DNA of 64,000 nt, from contig NZ_SHKO01000005.1 of assembly GCF_004217095.1 (NCBI RefSeq), positions 62,001-126,000 on the forward strand, given 5' to 3'. Each line of letters begins with the position of its first letter. The stretch's first letter is position 1. The stretch is from Advenella incenata. Its GTDB lineage: Bacteria; Pseudomonadota; Gammaproteobacteria; Burkholderiales; Burkholderiaceae_B. Below the pieces are notes generated by a model that was not told the DNA's origin, ran no database searches, and saw only the letters and a program-made list of their open reading frames with translations. Made by a program: the position numbers and the translations under genes. Below, piece after piece: positions 9,457 through 19,051 of this stretch.

Positions 9457-9483
9457 TTCAGGGTAAATATCAAATACCCTGAA
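9457..9483. promoter_or_regulatory. Perfect 9-bp inverted repeat upstream of metY
   Basis: TTCAGGGTA (9457-9465) and TACCCTGAA (9475-9483) flank a 9-nt AT-rich spacer in the metY leader. The symmetry is perfect and the region between the two divergently oriented ends is otherwise AT-rich. It looks like an operator for a dimeric regulator or an RNA hairpin; I could not match it to a known SAM or SAH riboswitch. Confidence 0.5.
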
Positions 9484-9576
9484 TAACATAATAAATATCT
9501 GATTCCGCTTTATACCCGACATCACCGGTTCTGTCAGCCTCCCGGTCGATCTTTACTTATGTGTTGGATATATATG

Positions 9577-10452
9577 CTATTGCCCACTGGCCGATTGCAT
9601 GGCGTGTTCTCCCTTGCCGTGGCCTGTCGCCAGCCTTGCGCCCTGCGTGCGCCGGCCCTTGCGATACTCATCGGGCGTCGTGCCCATCAGCCGCCGAAAC
9701 ATGCTGATAAATGCCGAGGCACTGCTGTAACCCAGGTCCAGCCCAATCGCTTCCACGGTGTCGCCCCGGTCAAGCCGTGCCAGCGAAGCCAGCACCTTGA
9801 GCCGCTGTCGCCATTCGACAAATGACATGCCCAGATCACGCTGGCAACGGCGCATCAGGGTCCTTTCTGTTGTATGACTGATCGCCGCAAACTCGGCGAT
9901 CGTGCGCGCATCACCCGGATTAGCCTGCAGCGCCAGCAACACGGGTTTGAGCAAAGGGTCGTCCGAAGTGGGCAGGTAGGTCCCGGCACAATCGGCCTGC
10001 TCCAGCTGATCCACCAACACCCGTAACAGGCGTTGCTCCTGCAACGTAGCAACAATGGCCGGCGGTTTTCTACCCAGCTCATCGAGCAACGCCCGCATAA
10101 ATGGGCTCACTGTCAATGCACAGGTGACGCCGGGCAACGTCTGGCACAGCGCTGCGTCCACGTACAGGGAGCAGTGGATGCCCGCATGCCGATTGAACGC
10201 GATATGCTCGGTACGGGGCGGTAGCCAAAGACCATATTGGGGCGGCGCCAGATAATGCTGATGGGCCAGTTCGATCTCCATAATGCCACTAAAGGAGTAT
10301 ACAAACTCCCCCCAGTTGTGAAGATGGCGCGGATACACGGTGTCTGCCTGCACGCTCACCGCCCGAAAGACGATCGGCGACGGCAATGTCGTCTCAAACG
10401 GAGGGAGACGCAAATGCGTCGCGTTGCTGGGTGAAAAACCGGATTTTTTCAT
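9577..10452 (-). CDS. AraC-family transcriptional regulator
   Basis: A 291-aa regulator with an N-terminal cupin-like sensor (YPRHLHNWGEFVYSFSG near residues 40-58, histidine-containing) and a C-terminal AraC/XylS double helix-turn-helix (~residues 165-265; LDLGYSSASAFISMFRRLMGTTPDEYRKG is the conserved second HTH region). The architecture matches regulators of efflux or drug-export genes such as NimR. It is divergent from the EamA exporter gene at 10746 across a 293-bp spacer, so control of that exporter is the natural hypothesis. The last ~25 residues are a low-complexity tail. Confidence 0.9.
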   Translation of the reverse strand: MKKSGFSPSNATHLRLPPFETTLPSPIVFRAVSVQADTVYPRHLHNWGEFVYSFSGIMEIELAHQHYLAPPQYGLWLPPRTEHIAFNRHAGIHCSLYVDAALCQTLPGVTCALTVSPFMRALLDELGRKPPAIVATLQEQRLLRVLVDQLEQADCAGTYLPTSDDPLLKPVLLALQANPGDARTIAEFAAISHTTERTLMRRCQRDLGMSFVEWRQRLKVLASLARLDRGDTVEAIGLDLGYSSASAFISMFRRLMGTTPDEYRKGRRTQGARLATGHGKGEHAMQSASGQ

Positions 10453-10745
10453 AAGCGTAATCCCATAAAAGCGATATCACGGACCGAAAGGCCAATAACG
10501 ATAGCGCGCTGACGACAATACCGACACGAGCCCGACGCCTGCCATACCCCTGTACAGCTCGCAATTGCATCTGCAAAACGGTAACTGGATTCTGAAGGAA
10601 ACAGGTCACCCCTCGCAGGAAAATTGACTTCATACCAATAAATGACTTAATCCCGATATCGATTGTCATATTTACAGTATATGGCGATTATCCGTCAATG
10701 AGATAATCCTGTTTCACAATGGGCTTATCTTGAACAGGAACAAAA
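10453..10745. promoter_or_regulatory. Divergent promoter region, araC-type regulator / EamA exporter
   Basis: This 293-bp spacer has no credible gene. Near the exporter start lie overlapping dyads: AGATAA (10701-10706)/TTATCT (10725-10730) and CCTGTT (10708-10713)/AACAGG (10733-10738), both about 25 bp centre to centre, just upstream of the AGGAA ribosome-binding site of the exporter. These are plausible regulator or promoter elements but short enough to need comparison with relatives. Confidence 0.4.
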
Positions 10746-11684
10746 ATGGAACACCGCCGGGCAATTGATCGCAAGGCCACCGGCCTGATGCTGCTTACTT
10801 GCGCAATTTGGGGTCTGCAACAGGTCGTACTCAAGGGCGCAGCGCCAGACGTCGCGCCTGTTTTTCAGATTGCTTTGCGCTCCGGTATTTCAGCCATCAT
10901 GGTGTACATCCTGATCTATGCACGCGGCGACCGCATTGTGCTGTCTGACGGCACCTGGAAACCCGGGATTGCCGCCGGACTGCTCTTTGCCCTGGAGTTC
11001 CTGCTGGTTGCCGAGGGGCTGCACCATACCACGGCGTCTCATATGGTCATATTCCTTTACACCGCCCCGGTATTTGCCGCCCTCGGGCTTTACTGGAAGG
11101 TGCCAGACGAACGCCTGAGCAGGATCCAGTGGCTGGGCATCGCCATGGCATTTGCCGGCATTGTTGTCACCTTTACGGGCCGTAGTGGCCTGGCTGATAC
11201 CGGCGGCACCAATCCGCTGCTGGGTGATTTTCTTGGCATCTGCGCAGCCATCGCCTGGGGTGCAACTACCGTCGTCATCCGCACCACCCGCCTGAACAAC
11301 TGCCCAAGCACGCATACCCTGCTGTACCAACTGATTGCCGGTTTCGCAGTTCTGACCGTGGCCGCCATCCTCATGGACCAGACTTATTTCAATCCTACGC
11401 CGCGTGCCTTTGCCGCCATGGCGTTTCAGATACTGGTTGTGTCCTTCGGCAGCCTGCTCCTGTGGTTTTGGCTGTTGCGGCAGTATCTGGCGTCCCGGCT
11501 TGGCGTGCTGTCGTTCATGACGCCGCTTTTCGGCATTGCATTTGGCGTATGGCTGCTGGACGAGCCGCTGGAACCCAACTTCGTGGCCGGCGCGCTGATG
11601 GTTCTGCTTGGCATATTGCTGGTTAGCGGCTACGAATGGATACAGCAAATTATTGCCCGCCGTCGCAAGTTATCGCATTTATAA
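10746..11684 (+). CDS. EamA/DMT-family inner-membrane transporter
   Basis: A 312-aa protein with ten predicted hydrophobic helices in two EamA repeats (about residues 10-145 and 160-300), the standard drug/metabolite transporter layout. EamA proteins usually export metabolites or amino-acid derivatives. AGGAA precedes the ATG by 5 nt. It is divergent from an AraC-family regulator and is followed 85 bp later by a LysE-type exporter on the same strand, so two unrelated export families are side by side. Substrate cannot be told from sequence. Confidence 0.92.
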   Translation: MEHRRAIDRKATGLMLLTCAIWGLQQVVLKGAAPDVAPVFQIALRSGISAIMVYILIYARGDRIVLSDGTWKPGIAAGLLFALEFLLVAEGLHHTTASHMVIFLYTAPVFAALGLYWKVPDERLSRIQWLGIAMAFAGIVVTFTGRSGLADTGGTNPLLGDFLGICAAIAWGATTVVIRTTRLNNCPSTHTLLYQLIAGFAVLTVAAILMDQTYFNPTPRAFAAMAFQILVVSFGSLLLWFWLLRQYLASRLGVLSFMTPLFGIAFGVWLLDEPLEPNFVAGALMVLLGILLVSGYEWIQQIIARRRKLSHL

Positions 11685-11769
11685 GTTGTTTGCCTGGCGC
11701 AGATTGATATAAGCTAGGCAGACAACCGCGTCTTTGTCTGCCAGCAGCACCTTATACCGGAGCTACTAT

Positions 11770-12381
11770 ATGAGTTTGGAGTTTTTACTGACATCCCTGA
11801 TCGTGGTGATCTCGCCCGGCACAGGCGTCATTGTCACCGTCGCCGCCGGCCTGTCGCGAGGACGCCGCGCCGCCGTCATCTGCGCGTTCGGCTGCACGTT
11901 AGGCATTTTGCCGCACATGTTCGCCGCCATTACGGGTCTGGCCGCATTATTGCATACCAGTGCCCTTGCTTTTGAAATAGTCCGGTACGCGGGCGTCGCC
12001 TATCTGCTGTACATGGCAGTAACTACGCTGCGCGAGCATGGCGCGCTGAAAATTGAGACGGGCGCTACGCCCCGCTCCAATATGGACGTCATTCGCTCCG
12101 CTATTGCCGTCAATGTGCTCAATCCCAAACTGTCTATATTTTTCTTCGCCTTTTTGCCGCAATTTGTCGGCAACCAGGCGGGCAACCCGCTACCGATCAT
12201 GCTGGAGCTGTCTGCCGTATTCATGGCAATGACATTTGTCGTTTTTTCCAGCTATGGCCTCTTTGCCGCAGCAGTTCGCCACCACGTGATTTCCCGGCCT
12301 TCGGTCATGACCTGGTTGCGCCGCAGCTTTGCCGCCGCCTTCGTTGCGCTGGGCGCCAAACTGGCATTAACCGAAAGATAG
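11770..12381 (+). CDS. LysE-family amino-acid/homoserine-lactone exporter
   Basis: A 203-aa LysE/RhtB translocator. It starts MSLEFLLTSLIVVISPGTGVIVTVAAG, containing the family's SPGP-like motif as SPGTG, and the mid-region LNPKLSIFFFAFLPQFV is the conserved helix that follows the cytoplasmic loop. About six hydrophobic helices are present. GGAG at 11759-11762 places the start at 11770 rather than at the upstream open codon. Family members export basic or neutral amino acids. The neighbouring EamA exporter suggests a small amino-acid export locus, but co-transcription is uncertain. Confidence 0.9.
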   Translation: MSLEFLLTSLIVVISPGTGVIVTVAAGLSRGRRAAVICAFGCTLGILPHMFAAITGLAALLHTSALAFEIVRYAGVAYLLYMAVTTLREHGALKIETGATPRSNMDVIRSAIAVNVLNPKLSIFFFAFLPQFVGNQAGNPLPIMLELSAVFMAMTFVVFSSYGLFAAAVRHHVISRPSVMTWLRRSFAAAFVALGAKLALTER

Positions 12382-12390
12382 CCGCTCGAA

Positions 12391-12412
12391 CGCTCGCAAC
12401 GTGAGCGCTTTT
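12391..12412 (+). terminator. Weak terminator-like hairpin after lysE-type gene
   Basis: CGCTC (12391-12395) and GAGCG (12403-12407) form a 5-bp stem followed by CTTTTC, 10 nt after the stop. The stem is short, so this is only a candidate. Confidence 0.3.
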
Positions 12413-12544
12413 CAAGCGCACGCCTGCCTGCATCACTGCGGCTTCTGTGTTGGCCGCATTAAATGGGCGTGCCGCATTCACCGCGTTTCGCTGCGGCATT
12501 TCGCGCTACAGTTGGCTAAAATACAAATACTAAGGAACGCCAAC

Positions 12545-13621
12545 ATGATGCCCGCTAAACCTACGGATACCGCGCCCATTCGCTTCGGCTTTCTGCTGCT
12601 GCCGCACTTTACGCTGACCGCATTCTCGGGTCTGCTGGATGTCCTGCGTCTGGCCGGCGACGAAGGCGATTACAGCCAGCCAGTTCGCTGCGCCTGGCAT
12701 GTGGTGGATGAAACGCTGGCGCCGGTGAGCTCTTCCAGCGCAATCCAGGTGGTGCCATCGGAAAAACTGGGCGATCCGGCGCGCTTTGATTATCTGGTCG
12801 TGGTGGGCGGTTTGCTGCACACCGGCCTGCCGCTCAGCGCCGCACAGAAACTGTTCATACAGCGGGCTGCAGACAAGGACGTTAATCTGGTTGGCGTGTG
12901 CACCGGGGTTTTTGCGTTGATGCAGGCCGGCGTCATGCAGGATCACCGCATCTGCGTCAGTTGGTTCCACTACTGGGATTTTGTCGAACAATTCCCGCAA
13001 GCCGACCCGAATCTGATTGTTGCCGACCGGCTTTATGTCTGTGATCGCCGCCGCATTACCTGTTCCGGCGGGCGCGCATCCATCGATGTGGCCGCAGATA
13101 TTCTGAAGCGGCATATGGACCATGCCATCGTGCAAAAGGCCTTGCGAATCCTGCAAATAGATAATGCCAATCCCCATACGACGCCCCAGCCGCTGCCACC
13201 GGGCATCGCACCGGACACCCATCCCGTGGTGCGTCGCGCCATGCTGCTGATGGAGCAACATATGGGCCAGGCGCTCACGCTGGATACGCTTGCAGGCAAA
13301 CTGAATATCTCGGCGCGGCAACTGGAACGGCTGTTCAAGCAATCTTCCGGCATGACCCCACAGGCGTATTCCAGGGGGATTCGCCTGCGCATGGCCGCCT
13401 GGATGCTGACTCACTCGACCAAAACCATCGCGGCCGTTGCCAGCGCTTGTGGTTTTGCCGATGCATCACATATGGGACGGGAGTTTCGAAGCACTTTTGA
13501 AATATCTCCGGGCCAGTGGCGCAGCCGCGCCCAGTTGCCAGCATCCCTGCTGGCCGCGCAGAACCCGGATCCAGTGGACTATGTGAGCGAAGTATTCCCC
13601 GGACGCCAGGACTTTCACTAA
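12545..13621 (+). CDS. GlxA-family AraC-type regulator (GbdR/SouR-like)
   Basis: A 358-aa regulator with an N-terminal DJ-1/PfpI amidotransferase-like sensor (residues ~10-180; GVCTGVFALMQAGVM around the nucleophile-elbow cysteine) and a C-terminal AraC HTH domain (~225-325; LAGKLNISARQLERLFKQ and ACGFADASHMGREFRSTF). This pairing defines GlxA-type activators, including GbdR and SouR that respond to glycine betaine, dimethylglycine or sarcosine in Pseudomonas. It lies directly upstream of soxBDAG on the same strand, which makes sarcosine/dimethylglycine sensing likely. AAGGAA supports ATG 12545; the upstream 48 open codons lack support. Confidence 0.9.
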   Translation: MMPAKPTDTAPIRFGFLLLPHFTLTAFSGLLDVLRLAGDEGDYSQPVRCAWHVVDETLAPVSSSSAIQVVPSEKLGDPARFDYLVVVGGLLHTGLPLSAAQKLFIQRAADKDVNLVGVCTGVFALMQAGVMQDHRICVSWFHYWDFVEQFPQADPNLIVADRLYVCDRRRITCSGGRASIDVAADILKRHMDHAIVQKALRILQIDNANPHTTPQPLPPGIAPDTHPVVRRAMLLMEQHMGQALTLDTLAGKLNISARQLERLFKQSSGMTPQAYSRGIRLRMAAWMLTHSTKTIAAVASACGFADASHMGREFRSTFEISPGQWRSRAQLPASLLAAQNPDPVDYVSEVFPGRQDFH

Positions 13622-13692
13622 ACGATTTGCCAAACTCGAAAACCGCGCATTGATGGCGTAATTATTCCAATCAATAGACGGAAAAGTTCTAT

Positions 13693-13723
13693 CTGCAAAC
13701 CGTTCGATTTGCTCTACTTGCAG
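13693..13723 (+). promoter_or_regulatory. Candidate regulator dyad upstream of soxB
   Basis: CTGCAA (13693-13698) and TTGCAG (13718-13723) form a perfect 6-bp dyad with 25-bp centre spacing, 50 bp before soxB. The spacing is about two and a half helical turns. It could be the site of the adjacent GlxA-type activator; this is inference from position only. Confidence 0.3.
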
Positions 13724-13772
13724 TCACTGCGCCCGTTTGATGACGGCGTGACGGGATTGCTACGAGGACATC

Positions 13773-15020
13773 ATGCGCAACCGCTATTCGATTTTCAGTC
13801 TGATCCGCAACGGGCTTAGCCATAACGAAAAATGGGGACGTGCCTGGCACAGCCCCGAACCCAAGCGCGAATATGACGTGGTTATTGTTGGCGCAGGCGG
13901 TCATGGCCTGGCAACCGCGTACTATCTGGCCAAGGTCCATGGGATCCGCAATATTGCGGTTGTAGAAAAAGGCTGGCTGGGTGGCGGCAACACCGCTCGC
14001 AACACCACCATTGTGCGCTCCAACTACTTATGGGACGAATCGGCACAGCTCTATGAAAAAGCCATGAAGCTATGGGAAGGCCTGTCCCAGGAGCTGAACT
14101 ACAACGTCATGTTCAGCCAGCGTGGCGTGATGAATCTGGCGCATACCTTGCAAGAGGTGCGTGATACCAAGCGACGCATCAATGCCAACTTGTATAACGG
14201 CGTTGACGGCCAATGGCTTGACCGCGAACAGATCAGGCAACTGGAGCCGCTGATCAATCTGGACAGCCGCTACCCGGTGCTGGGCGCCTCATTCCAGCCT
14301 CGGGGCGGCGTTGCGCGACATGACGCGGTCGCCTGGGGTTTTGCCCGTGCGGCCGATCAACTGGGCGTGGATATCATACAGAACTGCCCGGTGACCAACA
14401 TCTGTAAAAAGGATGGCGTGGTCCTGGGCGTTGAAACCGGCAAGGGATTCATTGGCGCCAGGAAAGTAGCGGTCGTGGCGGCCGGCCATTCAAGTGTGCT
14501 TGCCGATATGGCAGGCATCCGCCTGCCGCTGGAGAGCCATCCATTGCAGGCCCTCGTGTCCGAGCCAGTCAAGCCCGCTATCAATACCGTGGTCATGTCC
14601 AACGCGGTGCATGCGTATATCAGCCAGTCCGATAAAGGCGATCTGGTCATTGGCGCCGGCATTGACCAGTACACAGGCTATGGCCAACGTGGCAGTTTTC
14701 AGAGTATCGAACAGACCTTGCAGGCCATTGTAGAAATGTTCCCCAGCTTAAGTCGTGTGCGCATGAACCGGCAATGGGCCGGCATTGTCGACATCAGCCC
14801 CGATGCCTGCCCCATCATCTCCAAAACGCCGATCAAGGGACTTTATTTCAATTGTGGCTGGGGTACCGGCGGCTTCAAGGCAACCCCGGGCTCGGGCTGG
14901 GTTTTTGCCCACACCATCGCCAACGACGAACCTCATTCACTGAACGCACCGTTCTCCATAGACCGTTTCTATACCGGTCATCTCATAGACGAGCACGGCG
15001 CCGCTGCCGTTGCGCATTAG
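13773..15020 (+). CDS. soxB: Sarcosine oxidase beta subunit
   Basis: A 415-aa FAD/FMN-binding subunit of heterotetrameric sarcosine oxidase, which oxidises sarcosine to glycine with transfer of the methyl carbon to tetrahydrofolate and release of hydrogen peroxide. The dinucleotide-binding motif [17 protein letters not shown] is at residues ~36-53 and the histidine of [12 protein letters not shown] (His183) corresponds to the residue that binds FMN covalently in this family. GAGGA precedes the ATG. It is first of four tightly packed genes in the classic order B-D-A-G. No glyA, purU or folate gene follows, unlike in several pseudomonads. Confidence 0.97.
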   Translation: MRNRYSIFSLIRNGLSHNEKWGRAWHSPEPKREYDVVIVGAGGHGLATAYYLAKVHGIRNIAVVEKGWLGGGNTARNTTIVRSNYLWDESAQLYEKAMKLWEGLSQELNYNVMFSQRGVMNLAHTLQEVRDTKRRINANLYNGVDGQWLDREQIRQLEPLINLDSRYPVLGASFQPRGGVARHDAVAWGFARAADQLGVDIIQNCPVTNICKKDGVVLGVETGKGFIGARKVAVVAAGHSSVLADMAGIRLPLESHPLQALVSEPVKPAINTVVMSNAVHAYISQSDKGDLVIGAGIDQYTGYGQRGSFQSIEQTLQAIVEMFPSLSRVRMNRQWAGIVDISPDACPIISKTPIKGLYFNCGWGTGGFKATPGSGWVFAHTIANDEPHSLNAPFSIDRFYTGHLIDEHGAAAVAH

Positions 15021-15030
15021 GATCATAATC

Positions 15031-15309
15031 ATGCTTGTCATACGATGCCCATGGTGCGGTGAGCGCGCCGAAAGCGAGTTCAATTTCGGCGGCCAGGCCG
15101 GTATTGAACGTCCCGCCAATCCCGAAGACCTGTCCGATGAACAATGGGGCGACTACTTGTTCATGCGCAAGAATCCGTTAGGCCTGCACCGCGAGCAATG
15201 GGTACACACCCATGGCTGTCGACGCTGGTTTATCGCCGAACGCGACACCCGTCATTATCAGTTCAAATCGGTTGAAAAAATCGGCGCACCGGGCAAGGAG
15301 CGGACATGA
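15031..15309 (+). CDS. soxD: Sarcosine oxidase delta subunit
   Basis: A 92-aa subunit with the zinc-binding pattern of SoxD: RCPWCGER (Cys6, Cys9) near the N-terminus and HTHGCRRWF further on, plus the conserved ARPANPEDLSDEQW-like acidic region. The start at 15031 gives the family N-terminus MLVIRCPWCG; an open extension of seven codons upstream lacks a ribosome-binding site. The gene begins 10 nt after soxB and its stop overlaps the soxA start (ATGA, 15306-15309). It has a structural role in the tetramer. Confidence 0.96.
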   Translation: MLVIRCPWCGERAESEFNFGGQAGIERPANPEDLSDEQWGDYLFMRKNPLGLHREQWVHTHGCRRWFIAERDTRHYQFKSVEKIGAPGKERT

Positions 15310-18308
15310 CCCAGTCACACCGCCTGGCCGATGGTGGCCGTATAGATAGAAACAAACCGCTGCGATTTCAATTTAACGGCAAATGGTATGTGGGTTACCA
15401 GGGCGACACGCTGGCCTCTGCCCTGCTTGCAAACGGCATACACTTTGTGGCGCGCAGTTTCAAGTATCATCGCCCCCGCGGCATCATGACCGCCGGCGTC
15501 GAGGAACCCAATGCCATTGTCCAGCTGGAGAGCGGCCCATATACCGTTCCCAATGCGCGTGCTACCGAAGTCGAACTGTACGAAGGACTGACCGCGGCCA
15601 GCGTCAATGCCCGGCCCGACATTGAACACGACCGGTTTGCGTTCATGCAATATCTGTCGCGCTTTATCCCGGCAGGTTTTTACTATAAAACCTTTATGTG
15701 GCCGCGCCGCTGGTGGGGAAAATATGAAGAACACATCCGCAATGCTGCTGGCCTGGGCACCGTTCCCAGAGAACACGATCCCGATCGCTACGAGAAAACC
15801 TATGCCTATTGTGATGTACTGATTGTTGGCGCAGGGCCCGCCGGGCTTGCCGCCGCGCACACTGCGGCAAGTACGGGCGCACGGGTTATTCTGGTTGATA
15901 ATCAATCTGAACCGGGCGGCAGCCTGCTGCACACGTTTGCCCCTGTCAACGGCGCACCCGCCAGACAGTGGCTCGCACAAATTACTGGAGAATTGGCCAG
16001 TATGCCCGAGGTCCAGCTATTGTCGCGCGCGACCGCCTTCGGCTATCAGGACCACAACCTGGTCACGGTGTGCGAGCGACTGACCGATCATCTGCCGCTA
16101 CAGCGGCGCAAGGGCGTGCGCGAACGCCTGTGGAAAATCCGCGCGGCGCAGGTGATTTTGGCCACCGGCGCCCATGAACGCCCGATCGCGTTCGGCAACA
16201 ATGACCTGCCAGGTATTTTGCTGGCCTCGGCGATCAGCACCTATATCTGCCGCTTTGGCGTGCTGCCCGGCCGCCGCGCCGTGGTATTTACCAATAATGA
16301 CAGCACCTATCAGACTGCGCTGGACCTGCATCGCAGCGGCGCCCAGGTTACTGTGGTTGATGCTCGTGCAGCCGAAGACGCAATCGTGCCACCTTTGCTT
16401 GCAGAAAAAGGCATACAGATCCTGTGGCAGGCAGTTGTCAGTCATGCTAATGGCAAACGTCATATCGACAGCGTGGTCGTGCGCAAGCCGGACAATGGTG
16501 CCGGCAGTGAGATATCAACACACACACTGCCTTGCGATCTGCTTGCCGTATCCGGTGGATGGAACCCGGTGGTGCATCTGTATGCTCAATCTGGCGGCAA
16601 GCCTCGCTGGCAGGAACTTGACGCCTGCTTCGTGCCGGACGATCAGGTGGCCAGGCAGACATCGGTCGGCGCCTGCAACGGTCAGTTTGATCTGGCCGGC
16701 GCCCTGGACAGCGGCGTGCGAGCCGGCCACCACGCAGCTGCCGCGCTGGGTCGGCAGTCCGATCACGACATCTCGTGGCACACAGAGCCTATGCCGGCCG
16801 GCAACATCCTGCCCTTGTGGACAACGGCCACGGGTCGGGATATAGCGCGCGGCCCCAAGCAATTTGTTGATTTGCAAAATGACGTATCTGTGTCCGACAT
16901 CTACCTGGCCGTACGCGAAGGCTATCGCAGCGTCGAACATGTCAAACGTTATACCGCCATGGGTTTCGGCACCGACCAGGGCAAGCTGGGCAACATTAAC
17001 GGCATGGCCGTGCTGGCCGAAGCGCTGGGCCAGACCATACCGGAAACAGGCACGACCACGTTCCGCCCCAACTACACCCCCGTTACTTTCGGCGCCATTG
17101 CAGGGCGAGAACTAGGCGAGTATTTCGATCCAATTCGTAAAAGCTGCCTGCATGAGTGGCATGTTGCGCACGGTGCCGTTTTTGAAGATGTGGGAAACTG
17201 GAAGCGTGCGCGTTACTATCCCCGGAACAACGAAACCATGGATGCGGCGGTTGCACGAGAATGCCTGGCCGTGCGCAACAGCGTCGGGCTGCTCGATTAC
17301 AGCACACTGGGAAAAATCGATGTGCGAGGCCCCGATGCTGCGACATTTTTGAATCGCATCTATACCAACTCCTGGTCCAAACTGGAGCCTGGACGCTGCC
17401 GCTATGGTCTGATGCTCGATGAAAACGGCATGATTCTGGACGATGGCGTCAATCTGCGGCTGGCCGACCAGCATTTCCTGATTTCGACAACCACCAGTGG
17501 CGCCGCCAAAGTAATGAGCTGGATGGAGCGATGGCGGCAAACCGAATGGCCTGAACTGAAAGTCTATCTCACATCACTGACCGATCAGTACGCAACCGCG
17601 ACGGTTGCCGGCCCTTGCGCCCGCAAGGTGCTGCAGCAAGTATGCCATGACATTGACTTTGACAACCAGGCCTTCCCCTTCATGAGTTTCAGGCACGGCA
17701 GTATCGATGGTGTGGCGGTGCGTATCCTGCGCGTCAGCTTTTCGGGTGAGCTGTCCTATGAAGTCTATATGCCGGCTAATTACGGTCGTCATATATGGGA
17801 AATGCTGATGCGCGCCGGGGAACCGTTTGACATTACGCCATATGGCACTGAGGCCATGCATGTTCTGCGGGCTGAAAAAGGCTTCATTATTGTCGGGCAG
17901 GACACCGATGGTTCGGCCACCCCCGTTGATATGGGCATGAGCGGTATGCTGGCCCAGTCCAAAGATTTTCTGGGCAAGCGCTCGCTCTCGCGCAGCGACA
18001 CAGCCGGCCCCAATCGCAAGCAGTTTGTCGGCCTGCTCTCGCAAGACAAGCAGACCGTGTTACCTGAAGGCGCGGCCATTCTTAATGAACCTGCTGCGCC
18101 AGGCGTAGTGCCGTTGCAGGGGCACGTGACATCAAGCTATCTGAGCCCCACCCTGAAACAGCCGATTGCACTTGCCATGATCAGGAACGGCCTGTCTCGC
18201 ATGCAACAGCAAGTCTCTGTTGCGTTGCCAGACGGCACATTTGCCCAGGCGCATATCTGCAGCCCGGTATTCTATGATGCCCAAGGAGCACGCCAGCATG
18301 TTCAATGA
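15306..18308 (+). CDS. soxA: Sarcosine oxidase alpha subunit
   Basis: A 1000-aa subunit. Residues ~15-110 are a 2Fe-2S-ferredoxin-like fold as found in related dehydrogenases (KPLRFQFNGKWYVGYQGDTLASALLANG), followed by an NAD-binding oxidoreductase domain with VLIVGAGPAGLAAAHTAA (~residue 175-192) and a second nucleotide site, and then a C-terminal GcvT/aminomethyltransferase-like domain (~residues 610-1000) that binds tetrahydrofolate and receives the methyl carbon. The size is typical. Start and stop overlap the neighbouring sox genes, so the operon is translationally coupled. Confidence 0.97.
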   Translation: MTQSHRLADGGRIDRNKPLRFQFNGKWYVGYQGDTLASALLANGIHFVARSFKYHRPRGIMTAGVEEPNAIVQLESGPYTVPNARATEVELYEGLTAASVNARPDIEHDRFAFMQYLSRFIPAGFYYKTFMWPRRWWGKYEEHIRNAAGLGTVPREHDPDRYEKTYAYCDVLIVGAGPAGLAAAHTAASTGARVILVDNQSEPGGSLLHTFAPVNGAPARQWLAQITGELASMPEVQLLSRATAFGYQDHNLVTVCERLTDHLPLQRRKGVRERLWKIRAAQVILATGAHERPIAFGNNDLPGILLASAISTYICRFGVLPGRRAVVFTNNDSTYQTALDLHRSGAQVTVVDARAAEDAIVPPLLAEKGIQILWQAVVSHANGKRHIDSVVVRKPDNGAGSEISTHTLPCDLLAVSGGWNPVVHLYAQSGGKPRWQELDACFVPDDQVARQTSVGACNGQFDLAGALDSGVRAGHHAAAALGRQSDHDISWHTEPMPAGNILPLWTTATGRDIARGPKQFVDLQNDVSVSDIYLAVREGYRSVEHVKRYTAMGFGTDQGKLGNINGMAVLAEALGQTIPETGTTTFRPNYTPVTFGAIAGRELGEYFDPIRKSCLHEWHVAHGAVFEDVGNWKRARYYPRNNETMDAAVARECLAVRNSVGLLDYSTLGKIDVRGPDAATFLNRIYTNSWSKLEPGRCRYGLMLDENGMILDDGVNLRLADQHFLISTTTSGAAKVMSWMERWRQTEWPELKVYLTSLTDQYATATVAGPCARKVLQQVCHDIDFDNQAFPFMSFRHGSIDGVAVRILRVSFSGELSYEVYMPANYGRHIWEMLMRAGEPFDITPYGTEAMHVLRAEKGFIIVGQDTDGSATPVDMGMSGMLAQSKDFLGKRSLSRSDTAGPNRKQFVGLLSQDKQTVLPEGAAILNEPAAPGVVPLQGHVTSSYLSPTLKQPIALAMIRNGLSRMQQQVSVALPDGTFAQAHICSPVFYDAQGARQHVQ

Positions 18309-18906
18309 GTCCAGGCAACAAACGCCACTAGCCGGATTGACCGACGGTGCCGGTGCATTTGAACACGGATCACCCGAGTGCGTGACCCTGCTTGAAGTGC
18401 CGTTTGTAGAACTGATCAATCTGCGTGGCGATCCTGAGGATGCGGATTTTACCGCCGCCATACAGAACACAATCGGCATCATCTTGCCGACTGATCCCAA
18501 TACCACCGCAGAAAATGACCACTATTGCGTCATGTGGCTCTCGCCTGACGAATGGATAATCAGGGCAAAAGGACCACAGGCTGACGATCTGCCAACGCGC
18601 CTGAACCTTGCTTTGCAGGGTATTTTCTGCGCCGTGACAGATCAGAGCAGCGCCTACAGCGTATTGCAACTGAGCGGCCCGAAAGCCCGCTGCGTTCTGG
18701 CCAAAGGCTGCCCGCTGGACCTGCATCCGCGCGTATTTGACACAGGACAATGTGCACAAAGCCATTATTACAAGACCTCAGTGCTGCTGCACCGCCCGAA
18801 TGACGGGGCAGATCACTGGGAAATGATAGTGCGGCGAAGTTTTGCCGACTATGCCTTGCGGATGCTGATGGACGGGATGTGGGAGTATATAGAGGGGCGC
18901 AATTGA
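18298..18906 (+). CDS. soxG: Sarcosine oxidase gamma subunit
   Basis: A 202-aa SoxG subunit with the weak GcvT-like fold of the family (LEVPFVELINLRGDPEDADFTAAI near residues 30-55; WLSPDEWII; DQSSAYSVLQLSGPKARCVLAKGCPLDLHP; RRSFADYALRMLMDGMWEY at the end). The start at 18298 is preceded by AAGGAG and lies within the last 11 bases of soxA. It completes the tetramer. The following 145 bp (18907-19051) hold no recognisable element. Confidence 0.95.
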   Translation: MFNESRQQTPLAGLTDGAGAFEHGSPECVTLLEVPFVELINLRGDPEDADFTAAIQNTIGIILPTDPNTTAENDHYCVMWLSPDEWIIRAKGPQADDLPTRLNLALQGIFCAVTDQSSAYSVLQLSGPKARCVLAKGCPLDLHPRVFDTGQCAQSHYYKTSVLLHRPNDGADHWEMIVRRSFADYALRMLMDGMWEYIEGRN

Positions 18907-19051
18907 TGCGCGGGTCGGCCATGAAAGCAGGTCGAGCTAAAACAACGGCTATGCGTGCTGCTTGGAGCAAACACAGATCCAGCGCTGGCATCGTCACTCA
19001 ATAATCGCATCGTCGCTCCATACCCGCAACCTTAGCACTTCCCCGGCGCTC

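Noticed and set aside
9432-9576. SAM or SAH riboswitch upstream of metY
   Set aside because: The only structured element is a simple 9-bp hairpin; I cannot find the conserved core sequences of known methionine-cycle riboswitches.
10890-11648. Minus-strand open frame of 252 codons opposite the EamA exporter
   Set aside because: Composition rich in Gln, His and Arg as expected for antisense of a membrane-protein gene.
12530-13414. Minus-strand open frame of 294 codons opposite the GlxA-type regulator
   Set aside because: A shadow of the high third-position GC of the regulator gene; no ribosome-binding site or domain.
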